NCBI GenBank assembly: GCA_034440575.1
Contig: JAOTOL010001225.1
Coordinates: forward strand, 186,001 to 250,000
DNA: 64,000 nt
Direction of reading: 5' to 3'
DNA from: Imbricaverruca yamaguchii
Taxonomy: Eukaryota; Arthropoda; Thecostraca; Neoverrucidae
This document shows, one piece after another, positions 47,881 through 59,771 of the stretch. Position numbers and translations under genes: made by a program. The notes under the pieces were generated by a model. That model worked only from the letters and a program-made list of their open reading frames with translations. It made no database searches and was not told where the DNA came from. The first letter of the stretch is position 1; every line of letters starts with the position of its first letter.

Positions 47881-48802
47881 TTTGGCCCAAGTATTGCTGT
47901 ACAACATATACCTGAAACAAATATCGCCGCCTAATCTGTCAGCGCGTGGCCTAAAAGCGCCAAACCGGCCGCCAAATTCGGCGCCAAAAACGGGCCGCCA
48001 GATTCTACAGCGGACGAACGGCTTCCGCGGCGGACCTGCAGCGGGCAGATGGACACGTGATGCTCGCGCCATCAGGAAAAAAGCCCGCCAATCGCCCCAT
48101 CTTCAGCCGGCCTGGGGGCCGTCGCGGCGTTCCCACGCCACAGGTACTCCGCGGGGTTTTGGTGCCCCCCCCCCCCCACCCAGTAAGTGACGTTACACAG
48201 ACGCGAAGGGCTGGCTTCCACGGAGGCCAAGGCGCGCCTTAAAACACCGCTCCAGTCCCCGCTCTATACTCCAGCCCGCTCCAAGCTCCAGCCCGCTCCA
48301 GGCTCCAGTGCTCTCCAGGCTCCAGTCCTCTCCAGGCCCAGGCCACCTGCAGGCTTCATCCCTCTCCAGGCTCCACCCACCTCCAGGCCCCAGCCCAGGG
48401 CTGGGTTTGCACTTCATATGTGCGAATGAATGTGAATGCGGGGTAGAATGAATGGGGAATGAATTCCTGAACGTGGAGAGGAAAATGTAAGGACAATCGA
48501 ATACGGAGAATATGTTTTTCTTAAAACCTGTGACGTCAGAATTTCAGTTTCCACTCTCCAGTGAATCGTGAACACTTCATTAAACGGGAGGTCATTGCCA
48601 GACGGCATTCATCCTCAAAATAAGAAAAAGGAGAGGATAATTATCTCAAGAGCACAATGTTCTGGATGCAAAACATCCATGAAAACTATATTTGTTCAAC
48701 CCTGCTCCAGCCTCCCTTCAGCCCCCAACCGTTTCGCACAACAGGACTACCACTTACCTAATATTCAACCAAAAGCTAAGCCCAACGGATGCTTCGAAGA
48801 AG
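47881..48802. other. Unique sequence with a CTCCAG-rich patch
   Basis: A poly-C run near 48166 and irregular CTCCAGGCTCCAG/CTCCAGCCCG repeats at 48250-48400. No gene recognised. Confidence 0.45.
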
Positions 48803-48885
48803 TTTTGTAGGAGATGGTTGGTTATTTGGGCTTTCGGGCGCATCGACTGCGTTGGTCACACAGCGCCCATTAATTTTGTAGGAGA
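48803..48885 (-). mobile_element. Ultra-short SINE-tail element, copy 7, with perfect TSD
   Basis: The 59-bp insert (48815-48873) lies between identical 12-bp repeats TTTTGTAGGAGA (48803-48814 and 48874-48885). The body has the intact stem GGGCGC/GCGCCC, the inner GAC/GTC pair around TGCGTTG, and the tail complement GGTTATTTGGGCTTTCGG. There is no poly-A and no pol III box. Confidence 0.92.
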
Positions 48886-50502
48886 AAAGACACCTCGTGT
48901 TGTGGTCAGGCGCTTGTCATTGCGACATAGTGTGGATTGTGTGCTCTTGTGCATGCAATTGTGTGCACAAGGGCACAATGCTCTTGTGCACAATATATAG
49001 TGCGCACAATGCTCTTGCAATATTGGTATCCCCAAATTAGATACCGTTCAAAACACGCGAATCGGGAACAGTGAAACGTGAGGAATTGTCTCAAAACTGG
49101 GCTCGCGGTACTTGACTATATTTTAAATAGCATTACCTCCATGACGATTTCGACATCCTGCTATACTTGTGTCGACATCTCACCTAACGGGAAATCACTG
49201 TTTTAACACTGCGTAGTGGGCATGTAACATGGACCATGACACATGAGACGTGTAGCGTGTATGGTAGTATGGCGTGTATGGTAGATCTGACTTAGCTTAC
49301 TTGGCCATGCGTGGTTAGGCCATGCTTAATGTCCGGTCAGGAACTCAGCTCTTAAGTACTTAGGACCTCTCGCCGGTCTGAATCGAAAAAAAAGATTTGG
49401 TAATCTTCACGCGAAGTAGCCATTATAGGCTGGCTTATCGGGCTCCAAACTGCGTGACGTAGCCGTCATGATTAGCCGGCCGTTCATGGCCACTGTTCAT
49501 GACTTCAACGATAACCAGACAAGGCAAAATAACGACTCCACACAGGAAACTCTACGCCGATCTCGTTAATTTTCCCACGCGCCTATGAGTGCGCACCAGC
49601 ACGCGGCAGGGAAGAGAGCCAAACATTGTCGGAACGTCCATATCCACTCGCGGAGGGGTCTTCGTCGTGTCCTTCAACTCTCCGGCATCCCCAATGTCAA
49701 CGTCATCCAAGGATTTGCATACCCTAGCGATTCCTCACGGAGTGGTTGTCGACGTCATGAAATATGGTGTTTCATACATGCCTTGCCAAGCTCTCATATC
49801 CATTCAGAAACGTGGCGCCTGATGGTGTTACCCGCCGTATCCGGCAGTCACGTGGAGTGCATGTTCTGCATGGGCTCCCTTGCTCTCCTCCGACGGGCGC
49901 CGGCTGCTGGAGCTGCCTCTTCGACAGGGACCCACTGGTTGCCGTGCGACTTCGTCGAGTCCCCGGCGGCTCACCATCCCCAGACAGAGGGGAGGGGCGT
50001 CCCCTCGCCGGCGACCGCTCCGAGCGGCCGGACGTCTGCGCGCACACAGGCGCGTCCAGTGGCAGCCAAACCAGGCGCCAGAAAACCGCCCCGAGCGCCG
50101 CCGACATAAACGCATCACCATCAACAACAGCATGAATAGCAACGCCCACCGGTCGAACGCGGTATCTGCTGCACATGCAAACCAGCACGTGTGCGCGTGC
50201 CGACCACGGACATCGCGCTGAACGCGCCCCTGCCGCTGCCGGTGACGTCACGCAGCGGTCATTCTTCCCACTATGCTACTACGAGAGCCGGAGGTTTCCG
50301 ACGGCGGCGGCTCGGCTCGGTGCGCCTGGTGGTCGGCTCGGTTCGGTGCGCCTGGTGCCCGGCGACAGCTCACAGGTGTGCCGGCCAGGAGACGGGCACC
50401 CGTCGCGTCGGACATGCAAATTTGGCGGCGTCGGCCGGGTGGACACCAGTCTGAGGAGACGCTGGCACACCCGCTGCCGACTGGCAATCAGAGGGACATT
50501 AT
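48886..50502. other. Unique sequence, no gene recognised
   Basis: 49585-50250 is GC-rich with overlapping open frames on both strands (up to 174 codons +, 159 codons -). None shows known motifs. An irregular GCACAATGCTCTTG-type repeat lies at 48940-49020. Confidence 0.4.
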
Positions 50503-50690
50503 GTACACAAATACTATGCGCACAAATACTATCTGCACAAATACTATCTGCACAAATACTATCTGCACAAATACTATCTGCACAAATACTATCTGCACAC
50601 ATACTATCTGCACAAATACTATCTGCACAAATACTATCTGCACAAATACTATCTGCACAAATACTGTGTGCACAAATACTATGTGCACGA
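50503..50690. repeat. 15-bp minisatellite, about 12 copies
   Basis: CACAAATACTATCTG units. Because 15 is a multiple of three, every frame stays open on both strands, producing 148-215 codon frames that are not genes. Confidence 0.95.
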
Positions 50691-51754
50691 GCACTGTGCC
50701 GAGCGACAAACGGAGGTAATGTGCAATAAAGGCACTTAGAACAAGAACGATGTTTCCACAGGGGTGTGGCAATTTTCCAAGTGGAAATCCTCACAAGGTG
50801 GGACGTTAAATATTCCGAAAGGGAATGTGGGGAGTGCGAAGGTAGCGTAAGCACGTGCAAATTATCCAAAATGTTTTCTCGTCGGAAACCAATTTGAGCG
50901 AGAGGGAAGGAAAATAACCGGGCCAAAAGGAATCCCTTAGAACCGGCTCTGTAAACATATGTTTACCTCGCAGGCAGACAGGTGTCATGCTCCCAAATTT
51001 TGAAGAGTGGTTCAGCTAATGGGTGTCACCACGGTGAGAGACAATGGGACGCAGCCCTCAGACTCCATGAAACTAAATATTACGCCTATGGCGTTGCAAG
51101 AAAATATCCTTAAAAATCCTCTGGTCCTATCTAGGAACATTTAATCCAATGCGGATTATCCTAGACAATCATTACGCCTATTGCTATAAGAATGTAATGT
51201 TTCATTAGAGGTGTTGTATCCACCCGCGGTAAAGGTACATGTCACTGACTAGGAATATCACTAGCATAGAGCGTGTAGGGGCGAAGCGATACCGCCCCGA
51301 GCTTTGGCAGATTTTTAGCGCTAGCCGTGTTGCACTGTATGAAATAATACCGGACTGAAAAGCAATGCACGCCCCCACATTCAGAGACCCACTCTACTGA
51401 GAGTTACCTGTCCAGCGATACCACGTGCCAGGAAAATATGGAAGTATCACGTGCGCTGTGGACGAGGTGCAGAAAACGCCATGGCGGCCTTCACGCCGGT
51501 CCCAGCCGTCTGGGGAGATCAGCCAAGCGTGACCCGAACACTGACCCGACCGTCGCTCCGATCCCCCCCCCCCCCCATATCTCGGACACGCCCGGCACTC
51601 CGACGTGGCAACGACTGACACTGACAGGTCCAGATGGGCCATGGACCAAACGGGCCACTCAGGACACACTCGACACCCGCCGACCATCCGATCCCGGCCC
51701 CACCCAGTTCACCCCACCCATCAGCCCAACCCGCAGACACCGCGAAGCCCCGGC
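50691..51754. other. Unique sequence, no gene seen
   Basis: A poly-C run near 51566. No gene recognised. Confidence 0.4.
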
Positions 51755-51955
51755 CCAGTCCGGACCCACCCATCATACCGCCCCACAAACATCGGAAAGC
51801 CAGATCCAATCCAATCCGGACCCACCCATCATACCACCCCACAAACATCGCAAAGCCAGATCCAATCCGGACCGGACCCACCCATCATATCACTCCACAA
51901 ACATCGCAAAGCTAGATCCAATCCAATCCGGGCTTCACCCGTCATCCCACCCCAC
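51755..51955. repeat. 56-bp tandem repeat, about 3.5 copies
   Basis: GGACCCACCCATCATACCRC starts at 51762, 51818 and 51874; the last copy is partial and diverged. Confidence 0.92.
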
Positions 51956-53339
51956 GGAGGTAAAGCATGCATTGGCCTCTAAACGACGCGGACATGGGCG
52001 TCGCCACGCTGGGGACGAGGGTACACGACCCCAAACTTCGCGAAATTGAGCAGTGGGCATAAAATATCGCATAAAAACAGCTCTCGAACTGAAAACCTGG
52101 TCACCTGCCCATCTACAACCGCAGTCACACCCATGGTCCGGAGCCCTGATTGTGTTGTTTAATATTAATATTTTATATTACACCTATTATATTACCAATC
52201 ATTTTAATCACCACGTGAAGAAGGTATTCATGTCCAAACTTTTCATCGACCGTTGAGCCTACGTGTGGTCGCCGAGCGAACTGCTCGCCGGGCGCTCAGC
52301 TCACACTCACCCGGTGCCACGCCGATAGGAGCGACACCTGGATACCTGCAGTCACGCTCCGAGCGACATCTATAGCGCACGCTGTTCAACTCAGAGCAGC
52401 GTCTGATATTGACGTGGGAGAACATTTCTCTTTCCCTTCCACCTGTCTTCGGCTCTGAAATTGCGATGAGTTGCGAATGCAGGAATAGTCGAGGTACCAT
52501 TGAGCACTCGGCGGAGACTCTGAGCACTCTCAGAGCCTCTGAGCAGTACTCTGAGCAGGTACCTTGCTCAGAGTAACTTCTGTACTATAGAGAAGTCGTT
52601 TGTTGCATACCCACTTCTGCCGACGGCCTCCATCTAGCGGAGGGAAGATGTACTACAGGTGAAGTTGTTACCCAACAGATGACACGTACGGCGGCGTTCA
52701 GTGGCCAGCTGCATTACAATAGACGGTAGAATCCTGAATAGGAAGGAATGAAAGTCCAAAGTATCAAAGGGCGGGTAGTCATTTCTGAAGTTTCTTTTTC
52801 CCATACAGCACACCTAGGCTAGAGGCACAGATCCTCAGAAATTTGCACGAAGCCTAAGCTCTCCCAGTGTAGACTACTTAGCCTTAGACACCGGTGGATA
52901 ATTCCATTCGGGGGTGTTTTTCCATTGAGTGCAACACAACTGATAATTTTCAGGGGCACTTTCCCATAGGGCACTATGCTACACTGCAGGGCTTACCGGC
53001 AGGCTTCAGGGTTGCACGGACGGCCATAAAAATAAAATTATCCAATCAATTGGAATACAATAATTATCCAACGAGATGCACAATGACGCAGTGTGTCAGA
53101 GAATGGCAGTTCCTCGTGGACGACCTACCTATCTACGGACATACTTATTGATAGTTCATTTCGAACTATGCACATACACAAGACTGGAGATCTCTACCAA
53201 AGCAGGGGCATGGGGTTCAGATCCTTATTCCGCAGGACATGTTGCCATAATTATTAGGGGAAAATGACAACTTAACATTAGCAGAGTTTCCAACCATGGA
53301 GTCTCGACCCCATGTTTGATATTTGTATACGTATGCGTA
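51956..53339. other. Unique sequence, no gene seen
   Basis: Includes a hairpin at 52547-52575 and a CTCTGAGCA-rich patch around it. No gene recognised. Confidence 0.4.
52547..52575. repeat. Perfect 11-bp-arm hairpin
   Basis: TACTCTGAGCA and TGCTCAGAGTA are exact complements around GGTACCT. The preceding 50 bp contain further CTCTGAGCA and CTCAGAG copies. Confidence 0.85.
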
Positions 53340-53341
53340 AG

Positions 53342-53424
<83 letters not shown>
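53340..53424. repeat. Compound (CA)n-(TA)n microsatellite
   Basis: About 25 bp CA followed directly by about 58 bp TA. Confidence 0.95.
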
Positions 53425-53426
<2 letters not shown>

Positions 53427-53504
53427 CCCCACCCCACCCCAGTCCACCTCCCACCTGAGCGTCGCCACGTGACCGGAGCCGCCCTGCCCACCGTGAACGG
53501 CACC

Positions 53505-53655
53505 CCCTCGTCTCCCGAGCCACCCCCTCTGTGTCCCGAGCCACCCCCTCGTCTCCCGAGCCACCCCTCTGTGTCCCGAGCCACCACCTCTGTCTCCCGA
53601 GCCACCCCTCTGTGTCCCGAGCCACCCCTCCGTCTCCCGAGCCACCACCTCTGTC
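53505..53655. repeat. CCCGAGCCACCCC short-unit repeat, about 8 copies
   Basis: Units of about 20-22 bp, CCCGAGCCACCCCCTCTGTGT and TCTCCCGAGCCACC variants, with C-run length differences. Confidence 0.88.
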
Positions 53656-54008
53656 TGCGCGTGAACATGCCATGAGGAGCGCGTGACGACGACCGGGGGC
53701 CGGCGGCGGCCGTCCAGTGACGACGTTGTGACCCCGGTCACGTCCGACCCCGACGCTCGGCCACCGCCTCTCGCCCTCCCCTCCCCGTCGGCCTGAACAT
53801 CTCCCACTGACTGACGCCCGATAACGGTCAACGACTTCTGCCCCACTTCCCGCCTCTGAGAGGTGACGAAATACTGCCAGGCATCACGGTAAAACATACA
53901 TGGATGTGTAAATGTATTGAAATGGAAATATATAAACATATCAACACACATGGAGAGCGGGAGAGACAAAGACAGAGACAGACAGATACAGATACAAATA
54001 CGGGGACC

Positions 54009-54189
54009 GGAGACGGTTGGTTTGTTACTGGTTTTACGACACATCGACCGTTGAGTCATGTAGCGTCGCCAATCTCTCACGCCGATTGGTCGCGAGCGAA
54101 GAGTAGCTACAGGTGAGATTCGAACCCACAACCTTTCGATTGTGAGACGGGCAGCTTACCCCTAGACTACTCGTCCCCCAAGGAGACGG
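54009..54189 (-). mobile_element. Glu-like SINE, full length (family B)
   Basis: The minus strand starts GGGGGACGAGTAGTCTAGGG (A box TAGTCTAGGGG), then CGTCTCACAATCGAAAGG, a canonical B box (GGTTCGAATC), CACCTGTAGCTACTCTTCGC, hairpin 1 (CCAATC/GATTGG) and hairpin 2 (GGCGACGC/GTGTCG). The tail is AAAACCAGTAACAAACC. GGAGACGG at 54009-54016 and 54182-54189 may be the target-site duplication; the right flank is itself a GGAGAC/GGTGAC array. Confidence 0.87.
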
Positions 54190-54310
54190 AGATGGAGACG
54201 GAGACGGAGACGGTGACGGTGACGGTGACGGTGACGGTGACGGTGACGGTGACGGTGACGGTGACGGTGACGGTGACGGTGACGGTGACGGTGACGGTGA
54301 CGGAGGCGGA
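54183..54310. repeat. (GGTGAC)n hexamer array, about 20 copies
   Basis: GGAGAC units grade into GGTGAC. Frames read as Thr-Val or Asp-Gly dipeptides on the plus strand and His-Arg or Pro-Ser on the minus strand. Diverged relatives of the repeat reappear at 54940-55000. Confidence 0.95.
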
Positions 54311-55026
54311 GAGAGCGAGAGCGAGAGAGAGAGAACACCAACACCCAACTATCCCGCCACTCCGTCTCCCACTGCCACCATTCCAGCACCCGCCCCATCC
54401 CCTGCCCCCACACTCACGCGCGCACGTTCTCACACGTGCGCGCGTGACCCGGCAGACCGCGTTGACATCACGGGCCGCACACGGGCACCGGCGCGCGACC
54501 AATGCACAGGTGCTTTACGACGCCGGCAAAAACGCTAATGCCGCCGAGAGCGGGCGGGCCGCGCCGGGCTGTTTTGCCCCGGTAGTGTATTGCCCAGAGC
54601 CGTACTGCACACCTGTAGTGGAGTGGGCCGGCGGGGCGGAGTTTTTGTCGCGGCCCGCGCTGCAAATCACGCCGATTGGTCAGCGTTGGCCGCGGGCGGT
54701 CGGGCCGGCCGGCGTGGGGTTGACGCACCTGGCCAGTGACGCGGCGGGGCCGCCGGGGTCGCGCGCTCTGGGAGCGGACACGGTCTGCAGCTGGCTGGAG
54801 AGCCCGGCGGCTGAAGTGGGGGGGGGGGGGGCGGTGACCACATATGGGAGATTGGCGGGTGTAGGGGCACGGAGGTGCAGGCGGGCTGAAGGGAGAAACA
54901 CTTGGGGACTGGCCAAGAGCCCTGGAGGGAGAGGGAGACCTAGACGGTGACGGTAATGGTGACGGAAACGGTAACGGTGACAGAGACGGGGATGCAGATT
55001 GGGACGAAGACGGAGGGGAGGCGAAG
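54311..55026. other. CpG-rich unique sequence
   Basis: Very GC-rich at 54450-54830, ending in a G12 run near 54820. The minus strand at 54680 has AATCGGCGTGATTT, a short match to hairpin 1 of the SINE core, too short to call. No gene recognised. Confidence 0.4.
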
Positions 55027-55109
55027 ACAAAGATGGCGATGCTAGTTATTAGGGCTTTAGGGCGCATCGACTTCATTGGTCATGTAGCGCCCATACAAAG
55101 ATGGCGATG
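55027..55109 (-). mobile_element. Ultra-short SINE-tail element, copy 8, with perfect TSD
   Basis: The 53-bp insert (55042-55094) lies between identical 15-bp repeats ACAAAGATGGCGATG (55027-55041 and 55095-55109). The body is the cleanest in the window: CTAGTTATTAGGGCTTTAGG, stem GGGCGC/GCGCCC, inner GAC/GTC around TTCATTG. Nothing in 53 bp resembles a promoter. Confidence 0.93.
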
Positions 55110-55459
55110 AAGAGGAAACCAATACGATAGAGAAGAAAAGGAGGCCGGTGAAGAAGACGACGAGGGAGATGGAGATGAAGTTGGAGATGACCGGTGAACA
55201 GGTCACACAGCCATAAATAACTCCCCGGTGCACACCTGAAGACGCATTCTGAATTGAGATGGAAGTGGTGTAAAAGGCTGTGGAAGGGTGAGTGTGTGGA
55301 TAACGTAATGACGCAGATTTGTAGACTATATGCAAAGTAACGAGGTAGATTAACCGGATTAAACATTTTAAAGCTCGGCCTATTTTCTAGTCCACCGCAT
55401 CAAAGTGGCTTCGTCCTCCCCGATACATTGTTTCCACTGTTACGATCTGTGTTAGTTAG
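55110..55459. other. Unique sequence, no gene seen
   Basis: Purine-rich near 55110-55200. No gene recognised. Confidence 0.35.
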
Positions 55460-55513
55460 CTAGCTACTTGGGTTTTAGTTCGCATCAACTGCACGGGTTA
55501 TACAGCTTCTACC
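55460..55513 (-). mobile_element. Ultra-short SINE-tail element, copy 9 (decayed)
   Basis: AGCTACTTGGGTTTTAGTTC, then GCATCAACTGCACGGGTTAT, matches the family along its length, but both stem arms have decayed and no target-site duplication is visible. Confidence 0.55.
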
Positions 55514-56139
55514 GTTGACGTCATGTATCCCTTGTTGCCTGACCTTGGGAGTCGCAAATGATTCTATACACAACCCTGCTTCTGCCTGGCTAAGCGAACG
55601 AACGTTTTTTCTTTACTCTTTCTCTTTTCTGGTACCGGAGCGCCTTCATCCCGGAGATATCATCCATTATGCCATCAGCTGGGAAGGGGTTCTATCGATA
55701 ATAATTCGGACGGACTCGAGGGACACCTGGCCAATTTTTCTTACAAAAGAGCATCGCATGCCTCTGACATCCTCGTCAGAAAATCCGTGGGTGGTGCGGA
55801 ATTGTGTAAACCTTCGTTGTATCCCAAGAATATTTACCGCGCTTAGAGAACCATTATCAAACATCACTGGAAGTGATGATGGTAAGCAATGCTCAGCACA
55901 AGTTCAGTGGGTGCAAAATGATTGCAGTCGAATACAGTCGAATAACATGCTGCAAAGTGCCGACACCGGATGCATAACTGCGAACTGAAGTCAGATGTCA
56001 GACTGACGCTATCTCCGGGATGGAGGCGCTCTGAGAGCAGAGAAGAAAAACCGCTTGTTCGCTTGGCCAGACAGAATCAGGGTTGTGTTCCAAAACATTT
56101 GTGACTTCCAAGGTCAGATGACAAGGGACAGATGATTGT
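55514..56139. other. Unique sequence, open frame of unknown meaning
   Basis: A 157-codon plus-strand frame (55515-55988) is not repeat-derived and is the longest such frame in ordinary-composition DNA here. It shows no domain, signal peptide or family I recognise, and no flanking gene structure. Confidence 0.35.
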
Positions 56140-56285
56140 TTTTACGATGCGTCCACTGCTGGCTCACACAGCGTCGCCAATCCTTGACGCCGATTGTTGA
56201 CGGGCAAAGAGTAGCGACTGGTGGGACTCGAACCCACAACCCGTCAGTTCGGACTGTCCCCTTACCCGCGTACTAATCGCCCCCT
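56140..56285 (-). mobile_element. Glu-like SINE, near full length (family B)
   Basis: The minus strand carries a tRNA-like head, B box GGGTTCGAGTCCCAC, the CAGTCGCTACTCTTTGCCC linker, hairpin 1 (CAATC/GATTG) and hairpin 2, whose stem GCGTCG/CGATGC keeps pairing through a G-T wobble. The tail is truncated after AAAAACAATC. No target-site duplication found. Confidence 0.82.
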
Positions 56286-56669
56286 TTGTAGCATGTTCCA
56301 ACAGACGCTTCCCAAGTGCAGCACTAATGCACGATCACTCGAGTTTGTACCTAAAGCCATCAATGTGTACCAAGAGATTATAATTACCCCGCGGCTGCAG
56401 GATAACATGAGTGTGATATTACCACGCAAATAAAATCCCCAGCTCTGTCTACACAACTTCGAGCATGGTAACCCTGAAGCTCGTTTTCCACCTGAATGCT
56501 TGGGAACTGCCCGATAAAAACATGCCCGACAAAGGAGAAAAAAAAAAATGCTAAAGGCCATGGCATTCACACACCAGCCACTTTATGGGAGGTAGTATAA
56601 AAAAAGGAATTTATGCCATCAGGTCAGGCGTGGAATATAACCCTACTCCAAACGGTGCCCAGTTGCTCC

Positions 56670-56773
56670 CATAACCCGGACACATAACCCGGCACATAAC
56701 CCGGACACATAACCCGGACACATAACCCGGACACATAACCCGGACACATAACCCGGACACATAACCCGGACAC
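56670..56773. repeat. 13-bp minisatellite, about 7 copies
   Basis: CACATAACCCGGA units, uniform apart from one unit lacking two bases. Confidence 0.94.
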
Positions 56774-57491
56774 GAGTCACTCCCGATGATGCCATAACTA
56801 GGAAAATTCAGTCACATTCCCGTCGTGGCTGAACAAAATTGCATCGCGATACCGCGTAAGCGAGACCAATTTCAGTTTGCTGACACGGTATTACATCAGA
56901 ACTTTTCGCTTCACCCTCCACGTGAATGGTGCCTACGTCTTCGGGAAAATATACCTTTCCACTCGTTCCCTCGCATTCCTGGGTGCGTCCCTGTGGATAT
57001 CACGGAAAGGCTTAGACAACAGCTACGGATTTCGATAAACATCCCATGAAAAGCTACTAAACGCCCAAACCGCCAAGTTTGTTACGCCCAGAGCTGCGAA
57101 ACTTTCGCCAAGGCCATAATCGGAGCACCACCAAGCGCAGGTGGAAGCACGGAATGGGTAGCATGAGTTGTTCAGGTATTTGAACAGCCAAAAGAACTTA
57201 CCTCGGATGTTAACCTAGGGGAATAGCTATAATTTTTTTTTTAGAAATAGAGAGCTATAACATTTGTATTGTGTAAATGCTTGGACAACCATCTGTTACA
57301 CATTCCACATTCCGTGCTCCTATCTGCGCTTGGTGGTGATCCAGTCACGGCCTTGCTCCAGTCAAACAGCGACCGATACTTGGCAGTTCTTGGCGAAACG
57401 AACTTGGCGGTCTCGGCGTTCTTGAATCGTTCATGGGGACATGTAGCCTCACCCACGGCTTCCACATCGGCCATCTCCCTCCCCGTCACGC
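56774..57491. other. Unique sequence, no gene seen
   Basis: GGAGCACCACCAAGCGCAGG (57122) recurs in reverse complement near 57316, a small inverted repeat. No gene recognised. Confidence 0.4.
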
Positions 57492-57552
57492 GCCCGACGT
57501 CAGCTGTGACGTCAGCTGTGACGTCAGCTGTGACGTCAGACTGTGACGTCAG
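57492..57552. promoter_or_regulatory. Cluster of TGACGTCA palindromes in a 12-bp repeat
   Basis: Four exact TGACGTCA sites at 57507, 57519, 57531 and 57544, plus a near match (CGACGTCA) at 57495, separated by GCTG. TGACGTCA is the consensus cAMP response element bound by CREB/ATF proteins. The spacing is 12-13 bp, slightly more than one helical turn. It may equally be just another minisatellite whose unit happens to contain the site. Confidence 0.55.
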
Positions 57553-57591
57553 ATTGTCCCGCCGGTGCCGTGCGGCCCGACCTCTGCGACC

Positions 57592-58235
57592 CGACCCGCC
57601 ACCGGCCGACGACCCACCGACCTAGACTGCCCGGCCGACGACCCACCGACCTAGACTGCCAGTCACCGGCCGACGACCCACCGACCTAGACTGCCGACCC
57701 GTCACCGGCCGACGACCCACCGACCTAGACTGCCGACCCGACCCGACACCGGCCGACGACCCACCGACCTAGACTGCCGACCCGTCACCGGCCGACGACC
57801 CACCGACCTAGACTGCCGACCAGTCACCGGCCGACGACCCACCGACCAGACTGCCGACCCGACCCGTCACCGGCCCACGACCCACCGATCTAGACTGCCG
57901 ACCCGACCCGTCACCGGCCGACGACCCACCGACCTAGACACCACCGCCGACCAGTCACCGGCCGACGACCCACCGACCAGACTGCCGACCCGACCCGTCA
58001 CCGGCCGACGACCCACCGACCTAGACTGCCGACCCGACCCGTCACCGGCCGACGACCCACCGACCTAGACTGCCGACCCGTCACCGGCCGACGACCCACC
58101 GACCTAGACTGCCGACGACCCACCGACCCAGACTGCCGACCCGTCACCGGCCGACGACCCACCGACCTAGACTGCCGACCCGACCCGACACCGGCCGACG
58201 ACCCACCGACCTAGACTGCCGACCCGACACCGGAC
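57592..58235. repeat. 39/44-bp minisatellite, about 15 copies
   Basis: CACCGGCCGACGACCCACCG plus ACCTAGACTGCCGACCCGT. An optional GACCC makes 44-bp units. It starts directly after the TGACGTCA cluster. Confidence 0.94.
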
Positions 58236-58369
58236 CGGACTGGACCGGGCTGAGCGGGACCATTTTTTCGCCCTCCACCTGTTGAACCACCATCAGCACC
58301 GCCGCCCGGCCGCCTGGGCTGTCCAGGCTGGCGTATGTTCCACTAGCCGCCCGGTCCGGTAACTATCAG

Positions 58370-58685
58370 CGGCTCCCCAGTGGTTTCCAGTGGTTTCCAA
58401 GTGAGTCCTCAGCGGCTACTCGGTGGTTCATCATTGGTTAATCAGTGGTGACTCGGCAGTTACTGAGTTGTTACTCGGTGGTTCACCAGTGGATATTTAG
58501 TCGGTTACTCAGTGTTTTACTAGTGACTCGTCAACGGTTGCTCAGTGGTTACTCGCCATTGCGTCAGTGGTGACTCTGTGGTTATTGAGTTGCTACTCGG
58601 TAGTTCATCCATGGTTATTTAGTGGTTACTCAGCGTTTTACCAGTGAGTCATCAGTGGTTACTCAGTGGGCACCCAGTGGTTCGT
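58370..58685. repeat. Degenerate CAGTGGTTACT-type repeat
   Basis: Irregular 10-20 bp repeats of CAGTGGTTACTC, GGTGGTTCA and GAGTTGTTACTC. Too diverged to define one unit. Confidence 0.7.
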
Positions 58686-58852
58686 GAGCGGGTCAGGCGG
58701 CCCACTAACTATCAGGGCATCCCATGGCATCACGCATGGCTCGGTGTTATATAGTGGTCGCTGAGACCACAAGAGTCTGATACCTATTCCTCAACGGACC
58801 AGCCGTTGCCGGCTGTGTGAAGGTGAAGTGTACGGCAAGCACGTGCCAAGTG

Positions 58853-59163
58853 AGCCACCAGGATACTTCTTGTCGAGCCACCAGGATACTTCTTGTCGAG
58901 CCACCAGGATACTTCTTGTCGAGCCACCAGGATACTTCTTGTCGAGCCACCAGGATACTTCTTGTCGAGCCACCAGGATGCTTCTTGTCGAGCCACCAGG
59001 ATACTTCTTGTCGAGCCACCAGGATGCTTCTTGTCGAGCCACCAGGATACTTCTTGTCGAGCCACCAGGATACTTCTTGTCGAGCCACCAGGATGCTTCT
59101 TGTCGAGCCACCAGGATACTTCTTGTCGAGCCACCAGGATACTTCTTGTCGAGCCACTAGGAT
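58853..59163. repeat. 23-bp minisatellite, about 13 copies
   Basis: GAGCCACCAGGATACTTCTT plus GTC, varying only at ATACTT/ATGCTT. Frames on both strands are open for up to 180 codons because of this array. Confidence 0.95.
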
Positions 59164-59771
59164 ACTTTTTCGGGAGTAGTAGGTCATCTGGGTGAAAGAT
59201 GCTTCGGGATACCCGAAACCGATGCGAACTACACATGTTGCGTCACTGCCTCGGCTTGGCGATTGCGAGTGAACGGGTGCACTCCTCATTCAAAGCCGAC
59301 GACTGCCCTCAACTGCCCTCCTCCATCACGCCGGTGTACCTCACACTGCACATCTACGAGATAAAAAGAGTGATTTAAGTTGAAAATTAATACGGGAATA
59401 GCGAAAGTGCACAATGCATGATGCGACTATTTCAATATCGAAATTAGTGAGATATACCTGGTCGTGGGTATAAAGCTTGTTTTTTGAAAGGATGCTGTTG
59501 GGCGGAGCCTCTCAGGTTAGGCGGAGCCTCTCAGGTTATGCCACCATTCGCACGAGTCCGCTAAATCAATATACAAATGCATCACATGGAATGGTTGGGC
59601 ATCTCTCATAAAATTACCCCATGTTCGCTTCCACTTTTCGCGATGGTGTCATCTCATCCTGCCAAGTGTTCACCTAATTAGTGAAAATGGTCCATTTTAT
59701 GTAAACGGCTCGCCTGATGGTGGTTCATCCACATTCTGTAAAAGCTCACGGGAATGTCCTTGCGGCAAGTG
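59164..59771. other. Unique sequence, no gene seen
   Basis: A 20-bp direct repeat (GGCGGAGCCTCTCAGGTTA) at about 59502-59540. No gene recognised. Confidence 0.4.

Noticed and set aside
54660..54690. SINE core fragment (ACGCCGATTGGTC)
   Set aside because: Only about 13 bases match hairpin 1, and the surrounding sequence does not continue the element.
55515..55988. 157-codon frame as a real gene
   Set aside because: No recognisable domain, no gene structure and no start context. Left as an unexplained open frame.
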